Below, in pieces: positions 51,601 through 59,233 of a stretch of 64,000 nucleotides of DNA (position 1 is the first letter of the stretch; every line of letters starts with the position of its first letter). The notes beneath the pieces were generated by a model that ran no database searches, had not been told where the DNA came from, and saw only the letters and a list, made by a program, of their open reading frames with translations. Made by a program: the position numbers and the translations under genes. The DNA is from Mucilaginibacter sp. OK268 (GTDB taxonomy: Bacteria > Bacteroidota > Bacteroidia > Sphingobacteriales > Sphingobacteriaceae), in contig NZ_FNJV01000002.1 in NCBI RefSeq assembly GCF_900103125.1, positions 496,001-560,000 of the forward strand, given 5' to 3'.

Positions 51601-51930
51601 TTAGCCTTCATTTTAGGGGTATTACCACTCGTTTTGGCAACAGGAGCCGGTGCTGAATCAAGGAATACTATCGGAATTACTGTTTTGGGCGGTATGATAG
51701 CATCGTCAACCATTTCCATATTCATTGTGCCGGTGCTCTTTGTTTTATTTACCCGTTTCTCTTACGGCAAAAAACAACTGGCTTATTTGCAGGAACATCA
51801 TGAAGAATTAATGGAAAAGGCCCGAAAAGTAGAGGCACAGAATATTGACCCCGAATTGGAATATGATATTGCCGAAGCGAATGAAAAACACAACTATGAC
51901 AAGCAAACAGCAAAGGATAATAACAAATAG
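48646..51930 (+). CDS. RND efflux permease 2 (AcrB/HAE1 family)
   Basis: The 1094-residue protein is a close paralogue of the permease just upstream, with the same motifs: IGIVVDDAIIVVEAV and GLSAKNAILIVEF are both intact, so the proton relay works in principle. Differences are concentrated in the periplasmic loops (for example around residues 50-100 and 550-700), which form the drug pockets, so the two may take different compounds. The gene begins 5 bp after the first permease stop, and the MarR gene follows, all on one strand. The duplication is old enough to have diverged in sequence. Confidence 0.95.
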   Translation: MVSNTFIKRPVTAIVISLVLMIAGLICLFNLAVDQYPNISPPSVSVNGSYTGADAQTVEQNLATPIEEQVNGTPGMEYMTSTNTNSGSMGIRVTFKIGTNVHIAALNVQNRVGIAAPLLPSVVSKLGLTVRASNPDQLMLVAIYSPKKTHNITFLDNYTNTFIQDAILRVPGVGDVSARTDNFSMRIWMNPDKMASYSLTPADVTAALNAQNVYVAAGSVGAPPQQSSQTFETGILVNGMLNKVSDYEKIVVKSIPGTGQLVYLKDVARVELGKFTFSSNAFVDGNRASTIQVYQSPGSNALQTAENVYAALAKLKKSFPKDVDYVVPFESITIIKVSMQEVIGTLVKALALVAIVVFLFLQNWRSTLIPILAIPVSILATFIFFIPLGFTINTLTMFGFVLAIGIVVDDAIIVVEAVQHYIDEKGLSPKEATYQAMKEIAAPVIAIALILASVFVPVGFIPGIVGRLYQQFAITIAISVMLSAFVALSLTPALCTLLLRPTPPVTAKSNWLTKFFDRFNHVFEKATLKYTNGVHRSIKGARYIVIILVCICAGTYIMFRLKPSGFVPAEDGGRLYVTYQLPEASSTIQSVNVMEKLMKIVASTPGILHYTAISGFNILNGGANSNNGSMFCMLTPWDDRTTPNTRVPGLMNVIKQKIAKAGIKNANVVVAQPPPIRGIGQAAGFSMQIEQGNTTDDIYAFEKVVKKFVAAAKANPATAGAYSYFSAHTPSYELNVDREKCEKLGINISDVFSTMQAYMGSLFVNNFTLYNRTYHVVVQADTAYRALISNMNKYYVHNSAGQMLPLSTVISYKPIVAAPLITHFNIFRSAEVDGSIPTGYSSGQAIEALKELAAKTLPRGYTYEFSGLSYEEIKAGSTTVYIFLFSIVFVFLFLAALYESWSVPFSVMLAVPISAFGAILALTIVPTITNNVYAQIGLITLIGLSAKNAILIVEFAKIRVDRGEELIKSTLEAVRLRLRPIIMTSLAFILGVLPLVLATGAGAESRNTIGITVLGGMIASSTISIFIVPVLFVLFTRFSYGKKQLAYLQEHHEELMEKARKVEAQNIDPELEYDIAEANEKHNYDKQTAKDNNK

Positions 51931-52031
51931 TGTAGCGATCTATGAAACCATCATGAGCTAAAGTTCACAAACCGGAATGAGTAAACCGGCTCATGATAGC
52001 TTCATCACCATTAAAAAAACAATTTACTCTG

Positions 52032-52463
52032 ATGAAACACACACAGCTGATATCAGAAAATTTAAGACTGATCAATTATTTATACAATAAGAACCTCGCC
52101 AAGGAATTATCATCTATCAAGGTAAATCATCATTTTGAGGTGTTGTTAATTTTGGCCAAACAAAAAGGGCCGATCACACAGAATAAATTAGCCGAATTAT
52201 TGCATGTTGATAAATCGAGAGTGGTGAGTATTGTTTTTTCACTGGAGCAAAGAAAGATGCTGATAGTGAAAACCAACCCGGCCGACAGGCGTCAGCACTA
52301 TATCTCTTTATCTCCTCATGCCTTAGTGTCCATTCCGTTTATCGAAACAAAAATAAAACAGGTAAATGAATTGGCCAATACCGGCATTAGCGAAGAAAAA
52401 CTGGATACTTTTTTCGAGGTAGCAGAAGCGATAATGCAAAACCTGACAAAAAAGGAACATTGA
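52032..52463 (+). CDS. MarR-family regulator of the RND operon
   Basis: The start at 52032 (MKHTQLISENLRL) gives 143 residues of the MarR winged-helix family: NKLAELLHVDKSRVVSIVFS is the recognition region (about residues 50-69) and NPADRRQHYISLSPHAL the wing. It lies about 100 bp after the second permease on the same strand and probably controls the pump. The in-frame start at 51993 adds 13 residues and is less likely. A long hairpin follows its stop. Confidence 0.85.
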   Translation: MKHTQLISENLRLINYLYNKNLAKELSSIKVNHHFEVLLILAKQKGPITQNKLAELLHVDKSRVVSIVFSLEQRKMLIVKTNPADRRQHYISLSPHALVSIPFIETKIKQVNELANTGISEEKLDTFFEVAEAIMQNLTKKEH

Positions 52464-52518
52464 ATCTTGCAATGGCTTTTATAAAAGTATAATATTTCCC
52501 CGTTTACAGTCAAGGTAA

Positions 52519-52579
52519 TCTGCTGTTAAATGTGTCATGGTGCTAAATATCTACCATGAAATATTTAACAGCAGATTTT
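52519..52579 (+). terminator. Large hairpin ending the efflux operon
   Basis: Outer arms tctgctgttaaat (52519-52531) and atttaacagcaga (52563-52575) pair exactly; an inner stem tcatggt/accatga adds seven pairs. It is followed by ttttgg and lies 55 bp past the MarR stop. Confidence 0.65.
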
Positions 52580-52619
52580 GGATGTCAACACTTTGGATAA
52601 TACCTATGTGGTTAAATGA

Positions 52620-52819
52620 TATGGAGGGCTCCCCAGAGACTCTCATGGAAGTAATAGTCCATCATTAGCCATTTGCCTGAAAGGCTGTCATGCTGAGCTC
52701 CGTCGAAGCATGGTGCGCGGGCCTCTACGCTCTACCCTTCGACGAAGCTCAGGGTGACACCCTCTTTTTTGTACACCATTTATTCTCCATGTCTAATCAT
52801 GGGCTATTACTCTGGCAAT
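52620..52819. repeat. Composite inverted repeat with GTCATGCTGAG core
   Basis: No gene is seen. The core (52687-52758) begins gtcatgctgagctccgtcga and ends tcgacgaagctcagggtgac, a third copy of the gtcatcctgag family. Around it, agtaatagtccatcattag (52651) has an inverted counterpart ctaatcatgggctattact near 52793-52811. Confidence 0.6.
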
Positions 52820-52942
52820 GCCCCCAAAGATGGTTTACATATAAACCCATGATATGATAGAAAAATACATTTAATTAGTTTATTATCAATTAATTAAATC
52901 AATATTAACCAGTAATTGTGTAAACCATGTAAACCCAATTTT
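52820..52942. repeat. GTTTACA/TGTAAAC repeat, copy 1
   Basis: The segment begins gcccccaaagatggtttaca and ends gtaaaccatgtaaacccaat, and contains an inverted pair gtttaca...tgtaaac around an AT-rich middle (ttattatcaattaatt). A direct copy of the same layout is at 57313-57435. Confidence 0.7.
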
Positions 52943-53009
52943 CCACAAGATAGCCTAGGTGTTACCTCTAAGCGTGTCAGAAGCCAGCCACTTCAGCATA
53001 CATATCTGC

Positions 53010-53765
53010 TCAAATCCATTTACGCTGAAATTTTAAAAATATTTCTTTGTATTGTTCAGAAACATAAATGGTTGTTTCACGGATCTGTACAGCGTTTTTG
53101 GTTACCGCTTTAATTTGATTAAGAGACACAATAAAAGAGCGGTGTAACCGCAGAAATCTATCGGCGGGAAGCTTTTCTTCCAATGTTTTCAAACTGCTAA
53201 GCGAAAGGATGGGCTTTGGTTCATCGGCAAGATATACTTTAACATAGTCCTTCAGCCCTTCAATATATAAAATATCATTCAGGTTAATCTTAACCACCTG
53301 GTATTCCACTTTTAAATAGATATAGTCTTTTTGAGGCAGATCGACTTTATTAACCGGCATAACCACATTACCGCCGCCATGCTCCAGACCATCAAAATAG
53401 TCCAAAGCTTTTGCTGCAGCCCTTGAAAAATCGACAAAGCTAAACGGCTTTAAAAGATAATCCAACGCGTCTACTTGATAGCTTTCCAGCGCATACTGAT
53501 CATAAGCGGTGGTAAAAATAACCCTCAGGGTTTTTCTTCTCATAGATGCTTCGAGTATTTTGGCAAGCTCCATGCCGCTTAAATCAGCCATTCTGATATC
53601 CAGAAAAATCAACTGAATATCAGGTTCCGTATGTATTACCTTTAAGGCCTCTACCGCACTCAAACATTTGGCAGCCAGCTTTAAAAAAGGAGTTTGTGCA
53701 ATGTAAGACGCGATCAGGTTTAAAGCTATCGGCTCATCATCTACAGCTATGCAGTTAATTATCAT
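53010..53765 (-). CDS. LytTR-family response regulator
   Basis: The 251-residue protein has an N-terminal receiver domain with the phospho-acceptor Asp56 in LIFLDIRMADLSG and the acidic pair Asp9-Asp10, then a LytTR DNA-binding domain (about 145-251, with KDYVKVYLADEPKPILSL and DRFLRLHRSFIVSL). It is the cytoplasmic output of the sensor kinase encoded directly upstream. The two genes overlap by 4 bp (ATGA type), so they are translationally coupled. Targets are unknown; LytTR regulators in this lineage often control transport or secretion. Confidence 0.92.
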   Translation of the reverse strand: MIINCIAVDDEPIALNLIASYIAQTPFLKLAAKCLSAVEALKVIHTEPDIQLIFLDIRMADLSGMELAKILEASMRRKTLRVIFTTAYDQYALESYQVDALDYLLKPFSFVDFSRAAAKALDYFDGLEHGGGNVVMPVNKVDLPQKDYIYLKVEYQVVKINLNDILYIEGLKDYVKVYLADEPKPILSLSSLKTLEEKLPADRFLRLHRSFIVSLNQIKAVTKNAVQIRETTIYVSEQYKEIFLKFQRKWI

Positions 53766-54814
53766 TGGAGATCGAGTTTTAACCGAACAATAAATTGGTT
53801 GGGAGTTTTATCATTTCCTGCTTTTAATTCATATTTACCGGGGTAAAGCAGATCCAGCCGTCGCCGGGTATTAGTCAGGCCGATACCATTACTTTCTTCC
53901 ATGTGATCAGCTTTTTCTAAAAAAATTGAGTTGCGGACTTCTAAATTTAAAACAGATCCCACTTCAGAGATATCGATATCAATATTACTGGGATATACGC
54001 TGCTGATACCATGTTTAAATGCATTTTCTACAAATGGTAAAAATAGCATAGGAGCTATCTGGGTACTTCTGGAAATGCTGTTTTTTTTAATGGTAACCTG
54101 CGTCTTTTCTGTTAATCTCAACTGCATCAGCCTGGCGTAGTCTTCAATAAAAGCGACCTCTTTATCGAGCGTTGTGGTACCGTTTTTTGTATCATATAAT
54201 ACATAACGCATCATGTGGGAAAGGGTATAAATAGATTCCTGGGCCTTTACAGTATCTGTCTCCGTTAATGCATAAATAGTATGCAACACATTAAAAAAGA
54301 AGTGAGGGTTAATTTGGGTTCTCAGAAAAGACAATTCAGCAGTAACCTTTTCTTTTTCTGCATTTTGAACTTGAAACTGGTCATTCCTGATTTTATTGCT
54401 TACACCCGCTATAGTACTTACACCTGCTACCATCAGGCTAATAATGATCAGGCCAAAATCTACTGCAGTCAAAACAGTTGAGCCGCCGTTTTTGTTGATA
54501 GCCTTTTCAATTGCCTGATGCAACCCAACGGCCCGATCGTATTGATTATCAATAATCAGAATGACAGAAATCGCAGCCAATAAAAAGACGAAAAAGCGGA
54601 CATTATGCCCCTTGTACAAAACTTTAGGAACAAGTATTTTCAGGTTTAAATAGAACAAACCCAACCATAATACAAACTTATTTACCTGGTCTACCCAAAA
54701 TACTAAGGGGAACGATACTGGAAAAGACAATGGTAACAGTATCACTGTCAGTAGTCCTATAACCGTTAAAAAATGTATGGAGAGTAAAAATTTTCTTACG
54801 CTGCTTTTGGGCAT
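53762..54814 (-). CDS. LytS-family sensor histidine kinase
   Basis: The 350-residue protein has four to five membrane helices (about residues 10-135), a short coiled coil, then a His_kinase domain with the phospho-acceptor histidine His171 in QINPHFFFNVLHTI and an ATP-binding part with NAFKHGI (near 255) and GIGLTNTRRRLDLLYPG (near 312). There is no separate periplasmic sensor domain, so the signal is probably sensed in or at the membrane. It phosphorylates the LytTR regulator encoded next, with a 4-bp overlap. Confidence 0.92.
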   Translation of the reverse strand: MPKSSVRKFLLSIHFLTVIGLLTVILLPLSFPVSFPLVFWVDQVNKFVLWLGLFYLNLKILVPKVLYKGHNVRFFVFLLAAISVILIIDNQYDRAVGLHQAIEKAINKNGGSTVLTAVDFGLIIISLMVAGVSTIAGVSNKIRNDQFQVQNAEKEKVTAELSFLRTQINPHFFFNVLHTIYALTETDTVKAQESIYTLSHMMRYVLYDTKNGTTTLDKEVAFIEDYARLMQLRLTEKTQVTIKKNSISRSTQIAPMLFLPFVENAFKHGISSVYPSNIDIDISEVGSVLNLEVRNSIFLEKADHMEESNGIGLTNTRRRLDLLYPGKYELKAGNDKTPNQFIVRLKLDLQ

Positions 54815-54980
54815 CTTTTTGATTTAGGTTTAAATATAACGATATGTAACCTGTAATTAAAAAATGCGCTCCGGTTCTCACCCCGGAACGCAAATCATTA
54901 TTCAAATAATGACATCAACTAAAAATCTGCCCCGGGATGATCTCACACATACGGAGCAAGGATGTTTCCGGGATGCTGCT

Positions 54981-55358
54981 TTATTGCATCATCAGATATG
55001 TTTTTTTACCATCTTCAACGTAAACATGAATTTGCTTTTTAACAATTTCTAAACCGGTTAACGCGGTTATGGTATAATTTCCATCTTCAAGTGCTCCAAT
55101 CCGAAATACTTTTCTGTTTCCTGCAACCGAAGTAATCTTGCCTTTATATAAGACATTATCGTCGCTGTCATTAATAAGAACCAGTGTTTTGGCAGCGGCG
55201 TTCTTGTTAAGTTTAACCTCGATACCGAAGTTGGTTTTGCCTTGAATGGTGACAGTATTGCTTGTAGTTTTTTCGTCGTTTTTTCCTTTAGCAGTGGCAG
55301 CGAACAAACCGGTGCTTAGTACTAAAAATAATGCTGTTAGTTGGATTAACTTTTTCAT
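54981..55358 (-). CDS. Small secreted protein of unknown function
   Basis: I recognise no named family. The 125-residue product has a signal peptide (cleavage near TGLFA, residue 21) and a mature beta-rich domain: VTIQGKTNFGIEVKLNK, TLVLINDSDDNVLYKG and GALEDGNYTITALTGLEIVK. This layout resembles the short beta-sandwich domains that Bacteroidetes secrete or attach to the surface. It lies on the minus strand upstream of the LytS gene by about 165 bp. It may be a target of that pair, which is inference from position only. Confidence 0.7.
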   Translation of the reverse strand: MKKLIQLTALFLVLSTGLFAATAKGKNDEKTTSNTVTIQGKTNFGIEVKLNKNAAAKTLVLINDSDDNVLYKGKITSVAGNRKVFRIGALEDGNYTITALTGLEIVKKQIHVYVEDGKKTYLMMQ

Positions 55359-55667
55359 GATCTTAAATATTTAATTTTTTTTGTTATCTATTGATTTGAT
55401 ACTCAAAGTAACGGTCAATAAAGCAAGCTGTAAAACGCAATAGACCAGATGAAAAAACATATCGACAAACTGGATAAAACTATCGCTCAGTTGCCAAATC
55501 AACGCGGTTTATGGCTTTTTTGAACAATTCATCGGTTGAATAGCTCATTTGATAGATCAGGAGAGGCATTTGGGGGATACACAAAATAAAAAGAGGATAA
55601 AATCATAATGATTTTATCCTCTTTTATCTCTAACCGATCTGAAATTATTCAGGTCTTGATTTCATCG
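55359..55667. other. Gap with a terminator and no clear gene
   Basis: Apart from the hairpin at 55589-55625 nothing certain is seen. A 29-codon minus-strand frame (55480-55569, start MPLLIYQMSY) is noted but not supported. Confidence 0.5.
55589..55625 (-). terminator. Perfect 18-bp hairpin terminator
   Basis: Arms aaaagaggataaaatcat and atgattttatcctctttt are exact reverse complements separated by one base. On the minus strand it follows the NTF2-like gene (stop at 55668) by 43 bp and ends in a T-run. Confidence 0.85.
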
Positions 55668-56141
55668 TTACTGCACCTTGTGATTGCTGTTAAACAGATC
55701 TCTGAATATTTTCCAGCCGGCCTTTGTTCGTCTCCACAGTTTCAAGTATTTACCATCGTCCAGAAGTTTTCCCTTCAGGTCAAAAACCTGCCAGGTACCT
55801 TCTTCAGTTACATATTCCTTACTGTCACCGTAAACATTACCAGTTTTAAACTTCACACCTTTAACTTTTCCCGCTGCAAACGTGTCTTCAAAATCTTTTT
55901 TCAGCGCTTTTCTGCCAGATATGGGAGGCGTGTTTGGAGCTAACAAACATGCGTCTTCGGTATAAAGATTGACAATAGACTTGTCGTTTTTTACGAACAG
56001 GTTAAAATAAAGCGTATTGATATTTTCAATCGCCTTTTTAACTGCAACTAAACCAGTAGTAGTACTTTGAGCCTGGCAATTATCATAAACGAAAAAGAGG
56101 GTTATACATACGATTGCCGTTATTAGGTTGTTTTGTTTCAT
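55668..56141 (-). CDS. Secreted DUF4440/NTF2-like protein
   Basis: The 157-residue protein has a signal peptide (cleavage after CQAQ, residue 25) and an NTF2-like fold: AIENINTLYFNLFVKNDKSI, TEDACLLAPNTPPISGRKAL and the C-terminal KAGWKIFRDLFNSNHKVQ. It belongs to the DUF4440 group and is probably periplasmic; the ligand is unknown. It differs from the sibling at 35423 in loop length. It stands alone and ends in a strong terminator. Confidence 0.86.
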   Translation of the reverse strand: MKQNNLITAIVCITLFFVYDNCQAQSTTTGLVAVKKAIENINTLYFNLFVKNDKSIVNLYTEDACLLAPNTPPISGRKALKKDFEDTFAAGKVKGVKFKTGNVYGDSKEYVTEEGTWQVFDLKGKLLDDGKYLKLWRRTKAGWKIFRDLFNSNHKVQ

Positions 56142-56220
56142 GATCCTTTAATTAATTGAATAAATAATGAAAGCAAAATTACCCCCTGAAAAAGAGTATA
56201 AATTGTAAAAAACGGAACAA

Positions 56221-57036
56221 TCAATTATAGAGGGTTACAAAAAGATCGGTTGAGCTTTCCGGAGAAAACTGGGAAGGTGTTGAGCCGGTAAAAAACTTAA
56301 AGTCTTTTATAAAATGCGACTGATCGAAATAGCCGCATTGATGTGCTATTGTAGTAAGTGATGAATTTTTGACTGCAACAAGCTGAATGCTTTTTTGAAA
56401 CCGGGCTATCTTAGTAAACAAGTTTGGGCTGAGACCGGAATAATTTAAAAATATTTTCTGCAGGTAGCGGGATGAAACACCGTATCGGGACGCGACTGAG
56501 TTAATATTTTCAAAAAAATCATCTTTGCATAAATCATGCATAATACTGTTTACCAGCGCTAACCTGGTGTATTTATTCAGGAAAAGAGAAAGCCTTCGCA
56601 GTAAAAATTCTTCTATTAATTCAATTCTTTGATCGATAGATTTGGCTTCCCACAATTTGGAATGTAACAAAGCGATTTCTTTACCGCCTATATCTTTAAA
56701 ATCAATTACCTGATCATTAAATTCTTCTATCCGTTCATTGAAAAAACAAGCCGCTGTATGTGTAAAGAACCGGATGCCCAACATGGAATGCTTTCCGAAA
56801 GAAGTAAAAGTGAAGGGCTGGATGGTTTGGCCCCATAACTGTACATCGGGCTGGGTTATCAGATCACCATTGATGAGTTGTTGTGGACCGTCCGCCCCCA
56901 AATTAAACATGACCTCGATAAAACCCGTCGCAAAAACTTTATCCTGGGTAAATACAGCAGTATCCGTTTCACATACAAAGTAACATTGTACATAATTTTT
57001 CAGAAAACTATTCGGGCAGAATTCTCTGTAGTGCAT
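56221..57036 (-). CDS. AraC-family regulator with DUF6597 domain
   Basis: The 271-residue protein has the same layout as the regulator at 22378: N-terminal DUF6597-type sensor (start MHYREFCPNSFLKNYVQCYF, GQTIQPFTFTSFGKHSMLGI near residue 70) and C-terminal double helix-turn-helix (about 165-260, with VASRYGVSSRYLQKIFLNYS and CGYFDQSHFIKDFKFFTGST). It is upstream of the NTF2-like gene on the minus strand, 79 bp away. It may control that gene; this is a guess from position. Confidence 0.9.
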   Translation of the reverse strand: MHYREFCPNSFLKNYVQCYFVCETDTAVFTQDKVFATGFIEVMFNLGADGPQQLINGDLITQPDVQLWGQTIQPFTFTSFGKHSMLGIRFFTHTAACFFNERIEEFNDQVIDFKDIGGKEIALLHSKLWEAKSIDQRIELIEEFLLRRLSLFLNKYTRLALVNSIMHDLCKDDFFENINSVASRYGVSSRYLQKIFLNYSGLSPNLFTKIARFQKSIQLVAVKNSSLTTIAHQCGYFDQSHFIKDFKFFTGSTPSQFSPESSTDLFVTLYN

Positions 57037-57112
57037 ATATAACTAATAGCTATATCTAAGTTAATATAAAACAGAGGCATTTTAAATAAAGTTAAACATT
57101 TTGGAACTCGCC

Positions 57113-57198
57113 GCTACCGCAAGCGTCTCGCTTGTGGCCCTCATGCCAAGTAACTGAAGACCTTGCACATTTACCACAAGCGGGACGCTTGCGGTAGC
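57113..57198. repeat. GCTACCGCAAGCG palindromic element, copy 2
   Basis: The element starts gctaccgcaagcgtctcgct and ends agcgggacgcttgcggtagc, matching the copy at 30161-30248 at both ends (with one change in the left arm) and differing in the middle. The arms pair over 24 of 25 positions. Confidence 0.8.
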
Positions 57199-57210
57199 GG
57201 GGCGTTCCAA

Positions 57211-57254
57211 CCCTGTAAACAATAGGGCTCGAACCCACGCCCCTCAGAATTATG
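57211..57254 (-). other. tRNA 3'-end-like fragment
   Basis: On the minus strand the words cataattctgaggggcgtgg then gttcgagcccta resemble a tRNA from the anticodon loop (cat) through the T-arm (gtgggttcgagccc). The 5' half does not pair to make a full cloverleaf. It may be a relic of a tRNA-targeted integration site. Confidence 0.35.
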
Positions 57255-57312
57255 ACTATTACGATTTATTGAATAAGACATTTATAAAGTTGAGTCAGAA
57301 GCAAGCTCAGGT

Positions 57313-57435
57313 GCCCCCAAACATGGTTTACAGTGTAAACCCAAAAAACGACACAAATAATTATTAATAACTTGATTATCAATTAAATACATAAATATAA
57401 ACCATAAAAAGTGTAAACCATGTAAACCCAATTTT
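57313..57435. repeat. GTTTACA/TGTAAAC repeat, copy 2
   Basis: The segment begins gcccccaaacatggtttaca and ends tgtaaaccatgtaaacccaa, the same order and strand as the copy at 52820-52942, with an AT-rich middle (ttgattatcaattaaata). The two copies are direct repeats about 4.5 kb apart. Confidence 0.7.
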
Positions 57436-57779
57436 AAGCTTTAATAAGCACCTAGTTTATCAAACGCTACATCGCTAACACAAGCGTGCGGGCGACTATA
57501 ACGGTGTAACTGCAATGCATGACAAATAGCCACTTTTTCCAATTGGGGCTGAAAGATATATCGGTATGCTGTTTTTCCAATAAGTAACATAAGCTTTGTT
57601 CAACTTTGGGTAGGAGGCCGCTCCGTATACATCACCTAGTTCCGATTGAGCAATTAATGCACCCACGAGGCTTTAAGTTCTTAAGGCAGAGCAAAGGGAG
57701 ATATTTTTAATTATCTTTAACTATACAATCCTTCTCTAACTAAAGTATGAAACCGATTTAACCAACTCATTGTATAGTT

Positions 57780-58835
57780 ATGAAAATCAAAAAAAAGCTC
57801 CTTTGGGGATTCGGCCTTTTATTTATCGTTGTGATGATTTTTGGTGCTATCTCTGTTTATTATATCAAAATAATATCCGAAACTTCAAATGTTACCTTAA
57901 AAAACAATTATAAAACATTAACATTTACCCGGGAGATGAGATCGGTTTTGGATGAAAATGATTTGCCATTAATGTCGCGCGCGTCAGGCGCATTTGATCT
58001 GGCCCTTCAGAAACAGGAAAATAATATTACAGAGCCTGGTGAAAAAAAAGCAACCGACAGCTTACGACATGCCTTCACTTTGCTCATTGATAGATTGTCA
58101 GATTTAAATCAAAAGCAACAAGCAGAACGAAGTGCACGCCTACAGCTGAAAAGGATCGAGGAACTAAATATGCATGCAATTGAGCTTAAAAATGAATACA
58201 CCCATTCAACAGTAAGCAAGGCGACCTTATACCTGGGGAGTATGGCATTTATTACCTTTTTAATCCTTTTTATTTTAATTGTTAATTTCCCCGGGTTTAT
58301 ACTGAACCCGCTTCGTGAACTGACAGATGGACTTGATCAGGTTAGTAGAAAAAATTATGACACCCGGCTTAAATTTAATACGAGTGAGGAGTTTACCCAA
58401 TTAGCCGGGGCATTTAATACAATGATTGTAAATCTTGGCGAGCAGGAAAACGCTGATCTTACTAAAATAATCGCGGCAGAATTACGGATAAAAATACTGA
58501 TTGAGGAAATGCAGGACGTGGTGTTCGGAATCAATGAAAAACAGGAAATACTATTTATTAATCATCAAGCCAATAAAATTCTAAAGCTGGGCGAAAAATC
58601 GCTCGTTGGTCAATCTGTTTTGGAATTAAGCAAAAGCAGCCATTTGCTGAAAATGATTTTGGAGAATAATGATGTTGAGAATCCTTTAAAAATCGACCTG
58701 GATGGCAATGTATTATATTTTAAACAAAAGAGTATCGAAGTTGTGGTGCCAAATTTAAAAACAGACTTTGATACGCTGCAAGTTGCAAGCTATCCCGCCG
58801 GAATGATCCATATCTTAAAAGAAATAAACGGGTAA
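57780..58835 (+). CDS. Truncated HAMP-PAS sensor protein without kinase domain
   Basis: The 351-residue protein has an N-terminal helix (about 7-29), a periplasmic helical sensor part (30-150), a second helix (about 152-175), a HAMP domain (about 175-225, with NPLRELTDGLDQVSRKNYDT) and a PAS domain (about 240-335, ending near the stop). Bacteroidetes homologues of this type, often found with kdp genes, continue after the PAS into a HisKA/HATPase kinase; here the frame stops right there (HILKEING then TAA). No kinase part follows in any frame. It is therefore probably a truncated relic, although a short regulatory protein cannot be excluded. Confidence 0.7.
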   Translation: MKIKKKLLWGFGLLFIVVMIFGAISVYYIKIISETSNVTLKNNYKTLTFTREMRSVLDENDLPLMSRASGAFDLALQKQENNITEPGEKKATDSLRHAFTLLIDRLSDLNQKQQAERSARLQLKRIEELNMHAIELKNEYTHSTVSKATLYLGSMAFITFLILFILIVNFPGFILNPLRELTDGLDQVSRKNYDTRLKFNTSEEFTQLAGAFNTMIVNLGEQENADLTKIIAAELRIKILIEEMQDVVFGINEKQEILFINHQANKILKLGEKSLVGQSVLELSKSSHLLKMILENNDVENPLKIDLDGNVLYFKQKSIEVVVPNLKTDFDTLQVASYPAGMIHILKEING

Positions 58836-59233
58836 GCCATAATCATAAACCTGAGTGTACCATTCCATGTAAATTTGTTCCATACGCGGTTCATTGATGA
58901 AAGTTTCTATCCGGACAGGATTAGTTACCGGACGAGTTTATCCGCCTTTTTCGTTATCCCCCTGCAATAGTACAAAACAGCCTGACAGCATGGCAAACGA
59001 TGTGGTGAGGTTCCTGAATCCAATATTATTACCGGGGCCACCAAAATTTGCCCCGTTTCCTGCAACTGACGATAATATAAACTCATACAGCATAGTAGTA
59101 AAGCCATGCTGTCCTTTATTACATATTACAGAGCCAGCCTAATGTATCGCTACCACCACTCTTGTTGTTATAAACAAAATAAGCTATTCCGGCAAATACC
59201 ACCGGAACTAACAGCTACAGCACACTACCAAGC
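58836..59233. other. Decayed intergenic stretch
   Basis: No intact gene is seen between the truncated sensor (plus) and the phosphoesterase gene (minus). On the minus strand 58938-59141 is a kdpA fragment. Just before it (59142-59200) another frame reads a hydrophobic LVPVVFAGIAYFVYNNKSGG that I cannot place, and after it the same frame reads NPVRIETFINEPRMEQIYME to a stop near 58810. Confidence 0.55.
58938..59141 (-). pseudogene. kdpA: kdpA fragment (potassium-transporting ATPase subunit A)
   Basis: A minus-strand frame bounded by a stop on each side reads NKGQHGFTTMLYEFILSSVA then GNGANFGG and ends SFAMLSGCFVLLQGDNEKGG. In KdpA the segment NPGPHGFTTMLYEF...SAAANNGSGF is a hallmark of the third selectivity-filter repeat, and SxAMLxGRF follows. 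About 65 of the usual 560 residues remain; both ends are lost and several conserved residues have changed. It lies opposite in strand to the truncated HAMP-PAS sensor, itself a kdp-associated type, so the locus seems rearranged and decayed. Confidence 0.65.

Larger units (their letters stand above)
57037..57779. other. 743-bp gap with repeats and a tRNA-like fragment
   Basis: No intact gene is seen. It holds the palindromic element at 57113-57198, a tRNA 3'-like fragment at 57211-57254, the repeat at 57313-57435, and 340 bp of unique sequence. A minus-strand open stretch (57496-57672) has protein-like wording but no start codon. Confidence 0.55.

Noticed and set aside
51252..51725. 157-codon minus-strand frame in the second RND permease
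   Set aside because: Antisense shadow; the same kind of frame appears in the first permease at the equal place, as expected from conserved codons.
55480..55569. 29-codon minus-strand frame in the gap before the secreted protein
   Set aside because: Short, polar, no family, no supporting site; chance cannot be excluded.
57496..57672. Minus-strand open stretch with protein-like wording (AQSELGDVYGAASYPKLNKA)
   Set aside because: Begins right after a stop and has no start codon; I could not place it in any family, so it is not called a gene or a pseudogene.
59142..59200. Hydrophobic frame LVPVVFAGIAYFVYNNKSGG upstream of the kdpA fragment
   Set aside because: Could be frame-shifted kdp sequence or a KdpF-like peptide, but no motif supports either.
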